A stretch of 64,000 nt of DNA from Rubrobacter calidifluminis. GTDB taxonomy: Bacteria; Actinomycetota; Rubrobacteria; Rubrobacterales; Rubrobacteraceae. Positions 1-7,649 of this stretch are shown here, in pieces. The DNA is taken from positions 1-64,000 of the forward strand of contig NZ_JAQKGV010000011.1 of the NCBI RefSeq assembly GCF_028617075.1, in the 5' to 3' direction. The position numbers and the translations under genes are program-made. The notes below the pieces were generated by a model. It was not told where the DNA came from. It did no database searches and saw only the letters and a list, made by a program, of their open reading frames with translations. Numbering within the stretch: position 1 is the stretch's first letter; the number at the start of each line of letters is the position of its first letter.

Positions 1-166
1 CTCCCGCGCCGCCGCAACCACCGACCCCGCGAGCCGCTCCCCGGGCCGCTCCCCGAGCCGCGAGAGCGGGCTGCTCGCGGCGGTGTGCGCGAGCGGCCCG
101 CTCTCGCGGCTCGGGGAGCGGCCCGGGGAGCGGCTCGCGGGGTCGGTGGTTGCGGCGGCGCGGGAG
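1..166. repeat. Near-perfect 166-bp palindrome at the window edge
   Basis: Base i pairs with base 167-i from 1/166 inward to 79/88, with a single mismatch at 72/95 and a loop of about 8 bases around 80-87. The right arm is in frame with the end of a plausible regulator gene, so the left arm looks like its inverted copy. It may be a real hairpin or a fold-back artefact at an assembly end. Arms this long and this exact are unusual for a natural bacterial terminator. Confidence 0.85.
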
Positions 167-190
167 ATCGCGGCGTCGCTCGGGGGGTAG
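2..190 (+). CDS. C-terminal end of a probable IclR-family regulator (partial)
   Basis: The frame ending at TAG 188-190 reads LLAAVCASGPLSRLGER and ends AAAREIAASLGG. That pattern (small residues, SGP, a helix, AAREI..LG) resembles the last 40 residues of IclR-type transcription regulators. Only the part after about base 62 looks genuine, because the stretch before it is the inverted copy of the palindrome. IclR proteins are effector-binding regulators of catabolic genes. The DNA-binding part lies outside the window, so the assignment rests on a short tail and is tentative. Confidence 0.4.
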   Translation, partial: SRAAATTDPASRSPGRSPSRESGLLAAVCASGPLSRLGERPGERLAGSVVAAAREIAASLGG

Positions 191-277
191 GCCTCCTGCA
201 GGCCGGGGTGGTTTCTGGTATATCCGGACGGGCTGGTTTTCGAGGAGAAGAAGCTTTTTCGAAGAGAAGGTGTATCG

Positions 278-712
278 GTGGCGCAAGAGTACAGGACCTA
301 TTCTCCAGCGTACTGCTTCGGGTGCGGGGCCGAGAACCCCATCGGGCTGCACCTGGATATAGAGTTCGAGGAAGGAGGGGTGGCGCGGGCACTCTTCACC
401 CCGCAGAGGCCGCACTCGGGCTATCCGAACATGGTGCACGGCGGGATCGTGGCGACGCTTCTGGACGAGGTGCTGGCGCAGGCCGTCTACAACGAGCGGG
501 AGGGTGCGGTGACGGCGAAGATGGAGACCACCTTCCGCCGGCCGCTCGAGCCCGGCGAGACGGTGGAGGTCAGGGGGTGGGTCGAGAGCATCCGGGGGCG
601 CAGGATCGTCTCGCGCGGCGAGATCCGGCGGGCGGAGGACGGGGCTCTGATCGCCGAGGCGCGCGGGGTCTTCATGAGCCTGAGGGGCGGAGACACGCCC
701 GGGCAGGGATGA
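278..712 (+). CDS. Hotdog-fold thioesterase, PaaI/THEM4-like
   Basis: A 144-residue protein of the usual length for single-domain hotdog acyl-CoA thioesterases. It starts at GTG 278 behind a purine-rich site (gaagagaagg). Near the N-terminus CFGCGAENPIGLHL is typical of the PaaI/THEM4 branch, and NMVHGGIVATLLDEV is the hotdog active-site helix with its HGG turn and acidic residue. Such enzymes hydrolyse acyl-CoA thioesters in the cytoplasm; the acyl group cannot be read from sequence. It stands alone between the regulator remnant and trpS. Confidence 0.85.
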   Translation: MAQEYRTYSPAYCFGCGAENPIGLHLDIEFEEGGVARALFTPQRPHSGYPNMVHGGIVATLLDEVLAQAVYNEREGAVTAKMETTFRRPLEPGETVEVRGWVESIRGRRIVSRGEIRRAEDGALIAEARGVFMSLRGGDTPGQG

Positions 713-947
713 CGCTGAGGCCGGCCGAAGTTATACTCGTGTGCTGCACGCTCCGCGAGAGTTCCGAGGAGGACGTTTTGGATCCGACCCCGTCGAAAGA
801 CGAGAGGCACCCGCGCCGGTGGCCGCGCTAGCGGCCGGTCATCCCACACCTCCGAAGGAAGAAGCCTCATCGAAGAGGGAGCGCGAACGTTCACGGCGCT
901 CCCGGTAAATCCGTAGAACAGAACACTTGGAGCACTCTGGAGAGAAG
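709..947 (+). promoter_or_regulatory. Leader and possible promoter of trpS
   Basis: A possible promoter, ATGACG (709-714), 17 bases, TATACT (732-737), precedes a leader of about 200 bases. The leader holds a perfect 8-bp stem, GGGAGCGC (877-884) with GCGCTCCC (896-903). Aminoacyl-tRNA synthetase genes often carry T-box leaders, but the conserved T-box sequence is not clearly present, so only a structured leader is claimed. Confidence 0.35.
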
Positions 948-1943
948 ATGGAGCGGGAACGGAGAGCGCGGGTCTTCAGCGGGATACAACCGAGCGGGAA
1001 CCTCCACATCGGCAACTACCTGGGGGCGCTCAAGAACTGGGTCGCCATCCAGGACGACTACGAGAACTACTTCTGCATCGTCGATCTGCACGCGCTCACC
1101 GTGCCGCAGGACCCTAAGGAGCTCAGGAGGAAGATCCGGGAGGTCGCCGCGATATACCTGGCGGCCGGGCTCGACCCCGGGCGGTGCGTCATCTTCCGGC
1201 AGAGCCGGGTCCCGGCGCACGCCGAGCTGTGCTGGCTGCTGAACGGCATCGCGCGCTTCGGGGAGCTCTCGCGGATGACCCAGTTCAAGGACAAGACCAG
1301 GAAGGAAGGGACAGAGAGCGCGAGCGCGGGCCTCTTCGATTACCCGGTGCTCATGGCCGCGGACATCCTGCTCTACAACGCCCAGCTGGTGCCGGTCGGC
1401 GACGACCAGAGGCAGCACCTCGAGCTCACCCGCACGCTCGCCCGCAGGTTCAACCACCTCTACGGCGAGACCTTCGTCGTGCCGGAGCCGATGATCATGA
1501 AGAGCGGGGCGCGGGTGATGGCGCTCGATGATCCGACCGAGAAGATGAGCAAGAGCTCCCCGCGGCCGGGGAGCTACATCTCCATCCTGGACGAGCCGGA
1601 TGCGATCCGGCGCAAGGTCCGCCGCGCCGTCACCGACTCGGGCACCGAGATCAAAGCGTCCCCCGAGAAGCCAGCAATAACCAACCTCCTCGACATCTAC
1701 TCGGCCACGACCGGCCGCCCGGTCGAGGAGATCGAGGATGAATACCGGGGCAGGGGCTACGGCCAGTTCAAGCAGGATCTCGCCGAGGCCATCGTCGAGG
1801 TCCTCTCCCCGGTGCGCGAGAGGGCGCTCGCGCTGCTCGACGATCCGCGCGGGCTTGACGAGTTGCTCGAGCGCGGGGCGGAGAAGGCCCGGGAGGTCTC
1901 CCGTCCGATCCTCGCGAGCGCGCAGGCGAAGATGGGCCTCTGA
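948..1943 (+). CDS. trpS: Tryptophanyl-tRNA synthetase
   Basis: Class Ic synthetase that charges tRNA-Trp. The HIGN signature is at about residues 20-23 (SGNLHIGNYLG) and KMSKS is near residue 200 (TEKMSKSSPRPGS), with GDDQRQHLELTR between them. At about 331 residues it is full length. ATG 948 is preferred over the in-frame TTG at 927 because ctggagagaag sits just upstream as a ribosome site. Its stop TGA overlaps the ATG of the next gene (TGATG), so the two are probably co-translated. Confidence 0.97.
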   Translation: MERERRARVFSGIQPSGNLHIGNYLGALKNWVAIQDDYENYFCIVDLHALTVPQDPKELRRKIREVAAIYLAAGLDPGRCVIFRQSRVPAHAELCWLLNGIARFGELSRMTQFKDKTRKEGTESASAGLFDYPVLMAADILLYNAQLVPVGDDQRQHLELTRTLARRFNHLYGETFVVPEPMIMKSGARVMALDDPTEKMSKSSPRPGSYISILDEPDAIRRKVRRAVTDSGTEIKASPEKPAITNLLDIYSATTGRPVEEIEDEYRGRGYGQFKQDLAEAIVEVLSPVRERALALLDDPRGLDELLERGAEKAREVSRPILASAQAKMGL

Positions 1944-2173
1944 TGGCGGGGGACGTCAGGGGCAAGATCCTGCAGGTGCTGCGGGCCATCCCCAAAGGCG
2001 TGCTCTACTCGACGACCGACTGGCACAGGATCACGGGTGAGGACAAGCGTGAGATCCGACGCACGCTGGACGACCTGGAGCGAGAAGGCGTGATAGAGCG
2101 GCTCGAGAGCGGACGTCCGGACAAGCCGCTCTACCGGCTCAAGGGAGGCTCAGGAGGAGATGAACCGGCTTAG
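1943..2173 (+). CDS. Small winged-helix-like protein
   Basis: A 76-residue protein. The stretch KILQVLRAIPKGVLYSTTDWHRITG..KREIRRTLDDLEREGVIER followed by a short basic segment has the helix-turn-helix and wing layout of small winged-helix proteins. It overlaps trpS at its start and the next gene at its end (2160-2173), so it belongs to a trpS operon. A DNA-binding or adaptor role is likely; no named family was recognised. Confidence 0.6.
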   Translation: MAGDVRGKILQVLRAIPKGVLYSTTDWHRITGEDKREIRRTLDDLEREGVIERLESGRPDKPLYRLKGGSGGDEPA

Positions 2174-3848
2174 GAGCATACTCGACCGGATAGACCGCAG
2201 AGGGTACGGGGCCTACAAGGACCTGCAGGGCTCCTACGACTTCGAGCGGTTCACCCTGACGATAGACAGGGTACAGCGCGACCCCTTCGCCCCGCCCTCG
2301 CTCATCCGCGTCCGCACCCGGGACAACCGCTTCGACCCGGCGCTGTTCTCCAACCCGGTGCGCAAATTCGCCCTGGAGGACTTCCTGACGCGCAGGGTGG
2401 ACGCGGCCATCCGCAGGATCGTGCGCGGGAACCGCGGCTCGGGCGGGAGCGGCCGGGTCGAGATACAGCGCCCCTCGCAGGTGGTGCTGCCGCGCACCTC
2501 GATGGTCGTTCACAGAGACTACGTGGAGGCGCGCATGGCGGTGGGCCTCCCCGCGCGCGGCCGCACCGTCGACGCCCGCGCCGCCCGGGCGGTCCTGCTC
2601 GACGAGCTCCCCAAGGTGGTGGGAGCCTCGCTCGTCCCGGCCGGGGTGGACGAGGAGGCGGCCCGCTTCCACGTCGAGACGATAGAGGACGCCGAGCACC
2701 TGCGCGGCATGCTCCCCTCCCTCGGGCTCGTGGCTTTCGTTGCCGACGGGGCCGTACTGCCGCGGGAGAGTGGGGCGAGCGACAGGCCACTCACCGGCGG
2801 CGCCGTCCCCTTCGAGAGCCCGGAGGAGCTCAGGGTGACCGTCGAGCTCCCCAACCGCGGCGAGATCACCGGGATGGGCATCCCGGAGGGGGTCACGCTC
2901 ATCGCGGGCGGGGGTTTCCACGGCAAGAGCACGCTGCTCGAGGCGCTCTCCTGGGGCGTCTACGACCACGTCCCCGGTGACGGGAGAGAGCTCGTGGTCA
3001 CCCGCGAGGACGCGGTGAAGATCCGGGCCGAAGACGGCCGCAGCGTCGCCGGGGTGGACATCTCCGGGACCATCGGCGAGCTGCCCGGCGGGCGCACCAC
3101 CGAGAACTTCTCCACGCCGAACGCCTCCGGCTCGACCTCCCAGGCGGCGAACATCGCCGAGGCGCTTGAGGTGGGAACCTCGCTGCTTCTGGTCGACGAG
3201 GACACCAGCGCGACGAACTTCATGATCCGGGACGAGAGGATGCGCGAGCTGGTGCGCAAGGAGCCAATAACCCCCTTCGTCGACCTGGCGCGCCCGCTGT
3301 ACAACACCCTGGGCGTCTCGACGGTCGTGGTCATAGGCGGCGTCGGGGCGTACCTCGACGTGGCCGACCGCGTGATCCTGATGGAGGATTACCACCCCCA
3401 CGACGCGACCGACCGGGCGCGCGAGGTGACCGAACGCTTCCCGGTCAAGATCGAGGGCGACGGACACGTCTCGCTCCCGAAAGGTAGGCGCGTCCGGGCC
3501 ACCTCCATAGACCTCAGGCGCGGCCGGCGCGAGACGGCGCGCGGCAAAGGACTCTCCACCATCGAGCTCGGCCGCGAGCGGGTCGACCTCTCCTACGTCG
3601 AGCAGCTCGCCGAGCCCGGCCAGACCGAGGCCATAGCACGCATCATCGGAGAGTTCGCCTCCTCCGGCAAGAGCCGGGCGGTAAGGGAGGTCGTCGAGGC
3701 GGCGATCACGGGCCTCGAGAGCGGAGGACTCGATTCCCTGGGCGGCTTCCGCGGCCACCCCGGCCAGATGAGCCTCCCCCGTCCGCAGGAGATAGCCGCA
3801 GCGATAAACCGTATCCGCTCGCTCGAGGCCACGACTGAACGACACTGA
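2160..3848 (+). CDS. Predicted ATPase of the ABC class (ABC_ATPase, PF09818-like)
   Basis: A 562-residue protein opening with LRSILDRIDRRGYGAYKDLQG, typical of the stand-alone 'ABC class ATPase' family. The nucleotide loop is near residues 250-258 (GGGFHGKSTLLEAL), and LLLVDEDTSATNFM near 345 is the Walker B region followed by family-specific residues. There are no membrane segments. The cellular role of the family is not established; RNA-linked roles have been suggested. Two hairpins downstream separate the gene from cas6. Confidence 0.85.
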   Translation: MNRLRSILDRIDRRGYGAYKDLQGSYDFERFTLTIDRVQRDPFAPPSLIRVRTRDNRFDPALFSNPVRKFALEDFLTRRVDAAIRRIVRGNRGSGGSGRVEIQRPSQVVLPRTSMVVHRDYVEARMAVGLPARGRTVDARAARAVLLDELPKVVGASLVPAGVDEEAARFHVETIEDAEHLRGMLPSLGLVAFVADGAVLPRESGASDRPLTGGAVPFESPEELRVTVELPNRGEITGMGIPEGVTLIAGGGFHGKSTLLEALSWGVYDHVPGDGRELVVTREDAVKIRAEDGRSVAGVDISGTIGELPGGRTTENFSTPNASGSTSQAANIAEALEVGTSLLLVDEDTSATNFMIRDERMRELVRKEPITPFVDLARPLYNTLGVSTVVVIGGVGAYLDVADRVILMEDYHPHDATDRAREVTERFPVKIEGDGHVSLPKGRRVRATSIDLRRGRRETARGKGLSTIELGRERVDLSYVEQLAEPGQTEAIARIIGEFASSGKSRAVREVVEAAITGLESGGLDSLGGFRGHPGQMSLPRPQEIAAAINRIRSLEATTERH

Positions 3849-3852
3849 ACCC

Positions 3853-3907
3853 TGGCCACCTGGCCATTTTTCCCGCCGCACCCCGCAAAACCTCTTGTGC
3901 GGGGTGC
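3853..3907 (+). terminator. Tandem terminator hairpins between the ATPase gene and cas6
   Basis: First, TGGCCA-cc-TGGCCA (3853-3866) is followed by five T. Second, a perfect 10-bp stem GCACCCCGCA (3878-3887) pairs with TGCGGGGTGC (3898-3907). Together they probably end the trpS operon and insulate the CRISPR operon. Confidence 0.75.
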
Positions 3908-3922
3908 TCCGTTACGCATAAT
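3895..3922 (+). promoter_or_regulatory. Possible cas operon promoter
   Basis: TTGTGC (3895-3900), 16 bases, CATAAT (3917-3922) lies about 45 bases before the cas6 start. It overlaps the second terminator arm. The match to a sigma-70 promoter is moderate, and nothing else upstream of cas6 looks better. Confidence 0.35.
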
Positions 3923-3965
3923 TACCGGTAAATAAATAGTTTGACTCCCAAAGAGGAGGGGGCTT

Positions 3966-4730
3966 TTGAGACTCAAGATTGCTCTTTCGCCCGAAGATGG
4001 CATCCTGTGCCTTCCCCTGCAGTACAACAGCACCCTGCAGGGGTTCATCTACGCTAACCTCGACCGGGCCCTTTCGGGCTGGTTGCACGAGGAGGGACAC
4101 GCCTACGAGAAGCGACGCTTCAAGCTCTTCGTCTTCTCCCGGCTCTTTGGGAAGCGTGAGATCTCGAAGGGCAGGGTACGCTTCTTGCGGGGAGCCCATT
4201 TCTACCTCTCCTCGGCCGACCCGGACGTGCTCTGCTCGCTGGGGGAGCACCTGCTGAGGAAACCATCCGTGGAGCTCGGCAGGAGGAGTTGTCTCGTGGA
4301 AGAGGTCGCCGTGGAGCCCGAGCCGGAGATGAACGGGGGGAAGCCCGTGATCGTCAGGGCCCTCTCCCCCATCACCGCCTACACGACGCTCGCCGCACCC
4401 GATGGCAAAAAGAAGACCTATTACTACTCACCTTACGAAGAGGAGTGGAGCAAGTCCCTGGTGGACAACATCAAACGCAAGGTTTTGGCGCTGGGCTGGG
4501 ATACAGACCCCGAGGAGGATCTGGAAGAGGCGAGCATCAGGCCGTACCGGGTGCGGAGCGCGGACCAGAAGGTCCTGCGCTTCAAGGGCACCGTCGTCAA
4601 GGGTTGGATGGGCCTCTACGAGCTGAGGATGCCCCGTCCGTACCTGCAGCTCGCCTACGACACCGGCTTGGGAAGCAAGAACTCACAAGAATCTGGCATA
4701 CCTTCCACAACACGGGGGTCAAAACGGTAG
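3966..4730 (+). CDS. cas6: Cas6 pre-crRNA endoribonuclease, 3' end replaced by prophage DNA
   Basis: Cas6 cuts the CRISPR transcript within its repeats and supplies crRNA to the effector complexes. The start MRLKIALSPEDG, then LPLQYNSTLQGFIYANL, fits the Cas6 N-terminal fold. TTG 3966 is preceded by gaggaggggg. The first 239 residues are host-coded, up to GLGSKN. The core GAACT (4679-4683) then passes into phage DNA, which supplies SQESGIPSTTRGSKR and a stop, giving 254 residues. The host's own ending survives at 51719-51769. The lost part includes the second half of the Gly-rich loop (QGFGM), so activity is uncertain. This is the only cas6 in the window for both CRISPR modules. Confidence 0.88.
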   Translation: MRLKIALSPEDGILCLPLQYNSTLQGFIYANLDRALSGWLHEEGHAYEKRRFKLFVFSRLFGKREISKGRVRFLRGAHFYLSSADPDVLCSLGEHLLRKPSVELGRRSCLVEEVAVEPEPEMNGGKPVIVRALSPITAYTTLAAPDGKKKTYYYSPYEEEWSKSLVDNIKRKVLALGWDTDPEEDLEEASIRPYRVRSADQKVLRFKGTVVKGWMGLYELRMPRPYLQLAYDTGLGSKNSQESGIPSTTRGSKR

Positions 4731-6259
4731 GTTATCCTGACTCGGGTCTTCCCCTTCTCGTCGCGTCCTGCGGATATCTCCTCGACGAGCAGCCGTACCA
4801 GCTTTTGGCGGACGTCGAAGGCTTCGGGGGTGTCGGCCTCCACCTCCCCGATACGCCGCCTGAGCTCTGCGAGGTACGCGCCGGCTGACTCCGCGAGCTC
4901 CCTCTTCTGGTCCTTTTTAGCGAGGTCGCTCTTCGTTGCCTCTATGAGGAGCTGCAGGTTCTCGGTCCTCAGGCGGAGGTCCTCGAGGTAGGAGCCAAGC
5001 TCCTCGTCGTCCAGGTGTCCCATGGCGTACATCCTGACGTAGCGGTCCTTCTCGGCATGCTTCGCAGCGAGGCGTCTCTCGAGGTCGGCGAGGCGGTCCT
5101 CGAGCTCTCTTTTCTCGCCTTCCGTATCGAGCTGCTCCTTTAGCCTCTCCAGAAGAGAGCCTGGGTCCTGGAGAAACCGACGCACATCAGACCACACCAG
5201 GGACTCTATCCACTCGGCGCGTATGTATGGCGCATGCCCGCGGGTGGCCTTGGGGTTTTTCTCCCTGCGGGTGCGGTGGTCGTTCGCACACCTGTAGTAG
5301 TAGAGCTTCTTGTTCTTGCTCCTCGTCGGGTGGCCGACATAGGCTCCTCCGCAGACCTCGCAGCGCATGAGGCCGCTAAGGAGGTACTTGCGGTCCGTGG
5401 GGCGGTTGTAGCGGCGCTTGTTCTCGGAGAGACTCTCTATGGCGCGCCGCTGCAGAGAGGGCTCTACTATGGCCGGGGTCTTTCTGACTATCGGGTCTTT
5501 CCCCCCGTTTGCCCGGATGAGGTGCTCCCCGCTGTAGGCACCCTGACGGCAGATATTGTGTATCGTCCTGGTCGACCAGGCGGGGCCGTGCTGGCGCTCC
5601 CTCCCGCGGTACTTCATCCCCGGAGCCGGCACGCCGAGCGAGTTCAGACGCTCCGCCTCTGAGTAGAGCGTCCCTCCAGAGGCTATGTTGGAGATAATCT
5701 GCCGGACCACACGAGCCTCCTCCTCGACCACCACGAAGGTGCCGTCTTCGCCTATGTCGTAGCCGTAGGGGATTCGTCCCGACTGTTTTCCGGCCCGGTA
5801 GGCCCGGTGCAGGCCGTGCGTGGTCCTCTCGCGTATCGTCCCGCGCTCGAACTCGGCGAAGGAGGCGAGCATCTGGAAAATGAGCCGGCCCGCAGGTGTG
5901 GAGGTGTCTACCGGCTCGGTCGCGCTCTTTAGCGCTACCTTCGCCGCCTCGAGCCGGTCGTGTGCGTCAACGGTGACAAGGAGCGTCCGGCCTAGCCGGT
6001 CGAGCTTGTACACCAGCACCACACCGAAGGCCCCTTCGCTGGCTGCCTCCAGCATCTGCCTCCCAGCCGACCTCTCGTGTACCGGGACCGTCCCGGAGAC
6101 TCCCTCATCACGGTAGGTTTCCACGACCGTAAGGCCGTAGAGCGAGGCGTACTGGGTGAGAAACTCCTCCTGCGTTGCCATCGACATCCGCTCGACCTGT
6201 TCCTCGGAGGAGACGCGCATGTACAGCGCGACGCGGCCTTCCCCTTCCCTCTCTGGCAT
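4655..6259 (-). CDS. int: Large serine integrase of the prophage
   Basis: A 534-residue large serine recombinase. RVALYMRVSSEEQ places the nucleophile at Ser17. YKLDRLGR is the resolvase signature, and SFAEFERGTIRERT with GRIPYGYD leads into the recombinase domain. A zinc ribbon follows (CEVCGGAYVGHP..YYYRC), then a coiled-coil stretch (LADLERRLAAKHAEKDRYV). Start is ATG 6259. The gene crosses attL, so its last seven residues after CEF (LLPKPVS) and its stop are host DNA antisense to cas6. In the rebuilt free phage the frame continues with EKVSTNVSLKFSLVYCSLR and stops, giving about 546 residues. Confidence 0.95.
   Translation of the reverse strand: MPEREGEGRVALYMRVSSEEQVERMSMATQEEFLTQYASLYGLTVVETYRDEGVSGTVPVHERSAGRQMLEAASEGAFGVVLVYKLDRLGRTLLVTVDAHDRLEAAKVALKSATEPVDTSTPAGRLIFQMLASFAEFERGTIRERTTHGLHRAYRAGKQSGRIPYGYDIGEDGTFVVVEEEARVVRQIISNIASGGTLYSEAERLNSLGVPAPGMKYRGRERQHGPAWSTRTIHNICRQGAYSGEHLIRANGGKDPIVRKTPAIVEPSLQRRAIESLSENKRRYNRPTDRKYLLSGLMRCEVCGGAYVGHPTRSKNKKLYYYRCANDHRTRREKNPKATRGHAPYIRAEWIESLVWSDVRRFLQDPGSLLERLKEQLDTEGEKRELEDRLADLERRLAAKHAEKDRYVRMYAMGHLDDEELGSYLEDLRLRTENLQLLIEATKSDLAKKDQKRELAESAGAYLAELRRRIGEVEADTPEAFDVRQKLVRLLVEEISAGRDEKGKTRVRITYRFDPRVVEGMPDSCEFLLPKPVS
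4679..4683. other. attL: attL core GAACT (host cas6 / phage left junction)
   Basis: GAACT at 4679-4683 is shared with 51715-51719. Host sequence lies to the left (cas6 codons ending GLGSKN) and phage sequence to the right. Joining left host DNA to right host DNA across this core restores the cas6 frame exactly. A core of only five bases fits a serine integrase, which needs little identity. Confidence 0.9.
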
Positions 6260-6291
6260 AGCGGCAGTTTAGCCGAGAGATTAGCCGGACG

Positions 6292-6513
6292 CTAGGAGAG
6301 TAGGTCGACCAGAGAGACGCCCAGAGCACAGGCGATACGGTAGAGGGTGGAGAGCCTTGGGTTCGACTCGCCGCGTTCGACGAGCGAGAGGCCATTGCGC
6401 GTCATTTCGCACTCTGCGGCGAGCTCTTCGAGCGTCATCTTACGCTCTTTCCTGAGGGACCGTATCCGGGTCCCCACTCGCCGCTGAAGTTCCTCCAGGC
6501 CCTCGGTCTTCAC
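6292..6513 (-). CDS. Small XRE-type repressor
   Basis: About 73 residues with an XRE helix-turn-helix: RIRSLRKERKMTLEELA, then SLVERGESNPRLSTLYRIA and ending ALGVSLVDLLS. GTG 6513 is chosen because an upstream in-frame GTG at 6576 would put the palindromic operator (6546-6564) inside the coding region. A TATGGT box just upstream would give an almost leaderless mRNA. Next to the integrase and divergent from a strong promoter, it probably represses the 6634-8614 operon and itself. Confidence 0.75.
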   Translation of the reverse strand: MKTEGLEELQRRVGTRIRSLRKERKMTLEELAAECEMTRNGLSLVERGESNPRLSTLYRIACALGVSLVDLLS

Positions 6514-6545
6514 GTGGAGCAGTCTACCATACCTTGCGAAATATT

Positions 6546-6598
6546 TTTGGAAATTTTTTCCAAATACACTTGACACACCTCCTGCCTCCTACTATACT
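6546..6598 (+). promoter_or_regulatory. Consensus promoter with palindromic operator
   Basis: TTGACA (6570-6575), 17 bases, TATACT (6593-6598) is close to an ideal sigma-70 promoter reading rightward. Just before it lies TTTGGAAA-TTT-TTTCCAAA (6546-6564), a perfect 8-bp inverted repeat, and a half copy (TTGGAAA) follows the -10 box. The site is placed to control both the rightward operon and the leftward repressor. Confidence 0.8.
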
Positions 6599-6633
6599 TG
6601 GAAACGTAAAGAGAAGACTAGAAAGGAGAGGAA

Positions 6634-6981
6634 ATGGACCTCCGGAAGGCGAAGAGAATAGGTCGGGAGTGGAAGAAGCAGGGCGGAGAGATTCGGGTCG
6701 TTATGGAGGACGGTGGAGAGCTCGACCGGTACGAGCTCTCCGAGGCCATCAAACGCTACCTCATCCGGACGGACCGCGATGAGGCAAACGGGATTGTCCG
6801 GACTGCCTCGTTTGTCGGCCGGGACGGTGCCGAGCGTACCATCCGGTGGGTCAGCCCCGGGGCATATACCCTATCTACCCCGTCCGGGGAGTACGAGTAC
6901 TCCTCAACCAAAATTGAGGAGTACATGAGGAAGCAGCGTGGTGCGGAGTTTGTCCTCCGCACCGGAGAAGAGGGGAGGTAA
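6634..6981 (+). CDS. Phage protein of unknown function (115 aa), first gene of the lysogeny-side operon
   Basis: A 115-residue charged soluble protein starting at ATG 6634 behind aaaggagaggaa. Its N-terminal part is rich in Lys, Arg and Glu (DLRKAKRIGREWKKQGGEIR). The middle suggests a small beta-rich fold (TIRWVSPGAYTLSTPSGEYEY). No family was recognised. It is the first gene after the consensus promoter and is probably expressed in the lysogen or early after infection. Confidence 0.7.
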   Translation: MDLRKAKRIGREWKKQGGEIRVVMEDGGELDRYELSEAIKRYLIRTDRDEANGIVRTASFVGRDGAERTIRWVSPGAYTLSTPSGEYEYSSTKIEEYMRKQRGAEFVLRTGEEGR

Positions 6982-6985
6982 GGAA

Positions 6986-7330
6986 GTGGCTCTTTACAAG
7001 GAACTGGAGGCCTACCGGATGAAGATGGTGGACCTCCTTGAGAGGCAGGAGGACGCGGGTGACCCCCAAGCGGAGGCCACCCGCGAGATAATCGCGGTGC
7101 TGGCGGCCGAGCAGGATGGGATCCTCCAGCGGTCTTATAACCGTGGCTGGGAGGATTACCAGGCAGGCCGGTTCGTGCGTGGGATACTCCCCGCGCACCT
7201 GGCGAGTTACTACCGCCGTCGCGGCTTTACCGAAGTCGATGCGGACTTCTCCGACCTCAGCGAGGACGAGAAGGAACATTACCGCAGTCCGTTCCGCTTC
7301 TACGGCCCAGACGGACTGGGCCGTAGTTAG
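6986..7330 (+). CDS. Phage protein of unknown function (114 aa)
   Basis: Begins at GTG 6986 (VALYKELEAYRMKMVDLLERQ) behind aggggaggtaagga, five bases after the previous stop. The first two thirds are helical and acidic; the end carries FRFYGPDGLGRS. No cysteines, signal peptide or membrane segment are seen. Tight spacing marks it as part of the same operon. Function unknown. Confidence 0.65.
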   Translation: MALYKELEAYRMKMVDLLERQEDAGDPQAEATREIIAVLAAEQDGILQRSYNRGWEDYQAGRFVRGILPAHLASYYRRRGFTEVDADFSDLSEDEKEHYRSPFRFYGPDGLGRS

Positions 7331-7344
7331 AAGAAAGGAGAGTC

Positions 7345-7632
7345 GTGAGCTGCGAAATCTGCGGCGGGGTGACCACCTGCCCGGGAGGGAAATACTCCCT
7401 CGTCTTGCGTCCACCGGACGAGTATGTCCGGAACGCGGAGAAGGTGGACCAGCTCCCGGGCTGGACCCGGACTCATACCACCGGCCACGGGAAATGGTTC
7501 GTCCAGGATGCCGGGCCTAGCGGCACCCGGCTTGAGCTGGTCGGGGCCAAGCAGGCCCGGCGCGTCGAGGCCCACTACGGCGTTGAGCCACGGTGGGTCG
7601 GCATGTGCACGTACGCAGTGTACGTGCGCTGA
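7345..7632 (+). CDS. Phage protein of unknown function with N-terminal cysteines (95 aa)
   Basis: Starts at GTG 7345 after agaaaggagag. The first 12 residues, MSCEICGGVTTC, hold three cysteines in a CxxC-type arrangement that could bind a metal. The rest is mixed and tryptophan-bearing (LPGWTRTHTTGHGKWFVQDAG). Length and position fit a small host-takeover or lysogenic-conversion protein, but no family was recognised. Confidence 0.65.
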   Translation: MSCEICGGVTTCPGGKYSLVLRPPDEYVRNAEKVDQLPGWTRTHTTGHGKWFVQDAGPSGTRLELVGAKQARRVEAHYGVEPRWVGMCTYAVYVR

Positions 7633-7649
7633 AGGAGAAGGGAGGAAGA

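Noticed and set aside
745-947. A T-box riboswitch before trpS
   Set aside because: The leader has a good hairpin (877-903), but the conserved T-box sequence and a terminator/antiterminator pair are not clear.
2139-3881. A 580-residue frame antisense to the ABC-class ATPase gene
   Set aside because: High GC keeps this frame open. Its sequence has no recognisable motif, while the plus strand encodes a known family.
3966-4730. Calling cas6 simply intact
   Set aside because: The frame is open and near full length, but its last 15 residues come from phage DNA, and the native end is found at 51719-51769.
4655-6259. A tyrosine-type integrase with a tRNA attachment site
   Set aside because: The protein has serine-recombinase motifs, no tRNA is present at either end, and the shared core is only five bases.
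6514-6576. A longer repressor starting at GTG 6576
   Set aside because: The operator palindrome would lie inside the coding region and the ribosome site is too close to that start.
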